A model generated the notes under the pieces. It was not told where the DNA came from. It made no database searches and was given only the letters and a program-made list of their open reading frames with translations. Below, piece after piece: positions 62,640 through 64,000 of a stretch of 64,000 nt of DNA. The DNA is taken from contig JAHDVF020000992.1 in NCBI GenBank assembly GCA_022606425.2, forward strand, positions 372,001 to 436,000. The letters are read 5' to 3'. Position 1 is the stretch's first letter; each line of letters begins with the position of its first letter. The stretch comes from Lepidostoma basale. Lineage: Eukaryota; Arthropoda; Insecta; Trichoptera; Lepidostomatidae. Made by a program: the position numbers and the translations under genes.

Positions 62640-64000
62640 TCCCCATACGAAAGAATAAGTAATTTGCTCATGTACGGCAATAAATATAAAAATTAATGAA
62701 ATAGAAAATAATGTCATTACAAGTTAATAAACACAACTTTAAAGTTAACACTGTCCCGTTATTATTATCATTATGACGTCATCGTACATTTTAATTTGTT
62801 AAATCATGTTTTTATAAATCTCCTTTACGTACCATACTTATAAATTATTATTAATACCTTTAAAAAAAATCATAAATTTGCGTATTCTGAATAAATACAT
62901 TTATATTTTATTTAATAAAACGACATCTCTGGTACAAATTTATAATAATCCTACTGAACCATGGTTTATTAAATTTTACTTTTTTTAATAACGAGTGTAT
63001 TTTTATGAATGTCTGTATGCAATTAGTCAAGAGAAGTGAATGGATTTTTTTATATATTATATTATACTAAAGAATGTTAGTTTTTATTTTTGTAGCGCGT
63101 TCTTAATTTTCAAAACATTATATTCCTTATTAGGCATAGATAATCTAACAAAAAAATCCGCTTTGTTCAAACATTTTTTTATTCATATTTCGAATAGGAT
63201 TTTAACTTATATTGCATGATACTGTGTAATCAATTTACTATTTACTCGTGTTTTTATTCATAAATATAAAAATATTAACCATTTTCAAAAAAATATTTCT
63301 ATAAAAATTCTTTTGTTTTAATCAGTATTTTTTATTTATTGTTTTTCACAAAATATAAAAAGGTTATCAGGTTTTAATTATAATATTTTTTACATTTAAA
63401 ATAAATTATTTGTTATTAGTTTGGGACAATATTTTGTTTATGGTGGGTTAATTTATTATACATTTGTGGAATTTATTTGATTTGTTTTGTTAGACTTTTT
63501 ATATACATATATTCCATTACATAATATATTGTTTCGTTGTTGATGGACCTACTAACGACCCTGAAACCGGTCATACTAAAGAATCCAAGTTAAATTATTT
63601 TTTTTAAATGCTGTTTTGAATAAATGTGAGATTGTTTCGTGTGCAAAAGTTATATAAGAAATATGTTTGTTTATTTGTTTTCAGCATAACATAAATAATC
63701 ATAACTAAATTAAAGCTTTCAATATAATTTAAACAAGATAATTGAACCTAAAATTAAAATAATCAAAAAAATATAATATTTTGAATCTAATTAACATTAA
63801 CAAATAAATTTCAGTATCAAAAAAATAAACGCTAAACATTAACAGTTATATGCTATATGCTAGGCACAAAACAAAAACAGAAATAGAAATAAATAATGTA
63901 TTTAATGATTTTTTATTTATTATTAAGTTAAATATTTAAAAAATCGATTGAATATGAATTATTCAATTACCCATTAGTTATTTAAGTAAAACACCATTTC
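62640..64000. other. AT-rich 3' flank
   Basis: Very AT-rich. One ACCGGT-type relic at 63563-63572 (CTGAAACCGGTCATAC). No gene seen. Confidence 0.45.

Overview
AT-rich, intron-rich eukaryotic DNA, almost certainly from an insect or closely related arthropod: it carries an insect-style NADPH oxidase 5 gene, mariner elements, several families of 3'-tailed non-LTR retrotransposons and tRNA-derived SINEs. I cannot name the order or species from the sequence alone.

Layout. Bases 1-37,955 hold no host exon that I can recognise. They are a repeat-dense upstream flank, or a long 5' intron, packed with broken LINE 3' ends, two well-delimited mariner elements (16,863-18,130 and 28,798-30,118), a Tc1/mariner-like element split by a LINE insertion (30,974-32,358), a pogo/Tigger-like TIR element (35,933-36,562), tRNA-derived SINEs and many inverted-repeat (foldback) elements. 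Bases 37,956-60,728 hold 18 consistently phased coding exons on the + strand, reading as the last 1,030 residues of Nox5: N-terminal EF-hands, six-helix ferric-reductase core with four haem histidines, FAD site, NADPH site and a natural stop. The first exon found has no start codon, so one or more 5' exons are missing or unrecognised. Introns of this gene contain the same repeats. Bases 60,729-64,000 are 3' flank with a LINE-tail chimera, two large palindromes and AT-rich sequence.

How the gene works: calcium binding to the EF-hands would activate electron transfer from NADPH through FAD and two haems across the membrane to oxygen, giving superoxide. It needs no cytosolic subunits, as is known for the Nox5 family.

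Most interesting non-gene signal: about thirty short motifs, on both strands, in which GAA is followed by a short palindrome (ACCGGT, ACATGT, ACAGCTGT, ACTAGT, ACGT, AGCT) and then C, T or A. At least eight also have an upstream CTGANGA box and a stem that pairs between the boxes. This is the catalytic core layout of the minimal type I hammerhead ribozymes known from Penelope-like elements and animal retrozymes. Here they sit in the arms of foldback elements of several unrelated-looking families. Other points of note are a LINE composite present at two loci with the same internal junction, a SINE-like unit that borrows the LINE tail, a ~470 bp repeat found as head-to-tail and inverted units, and a nearly intact mariner with one frameshift.
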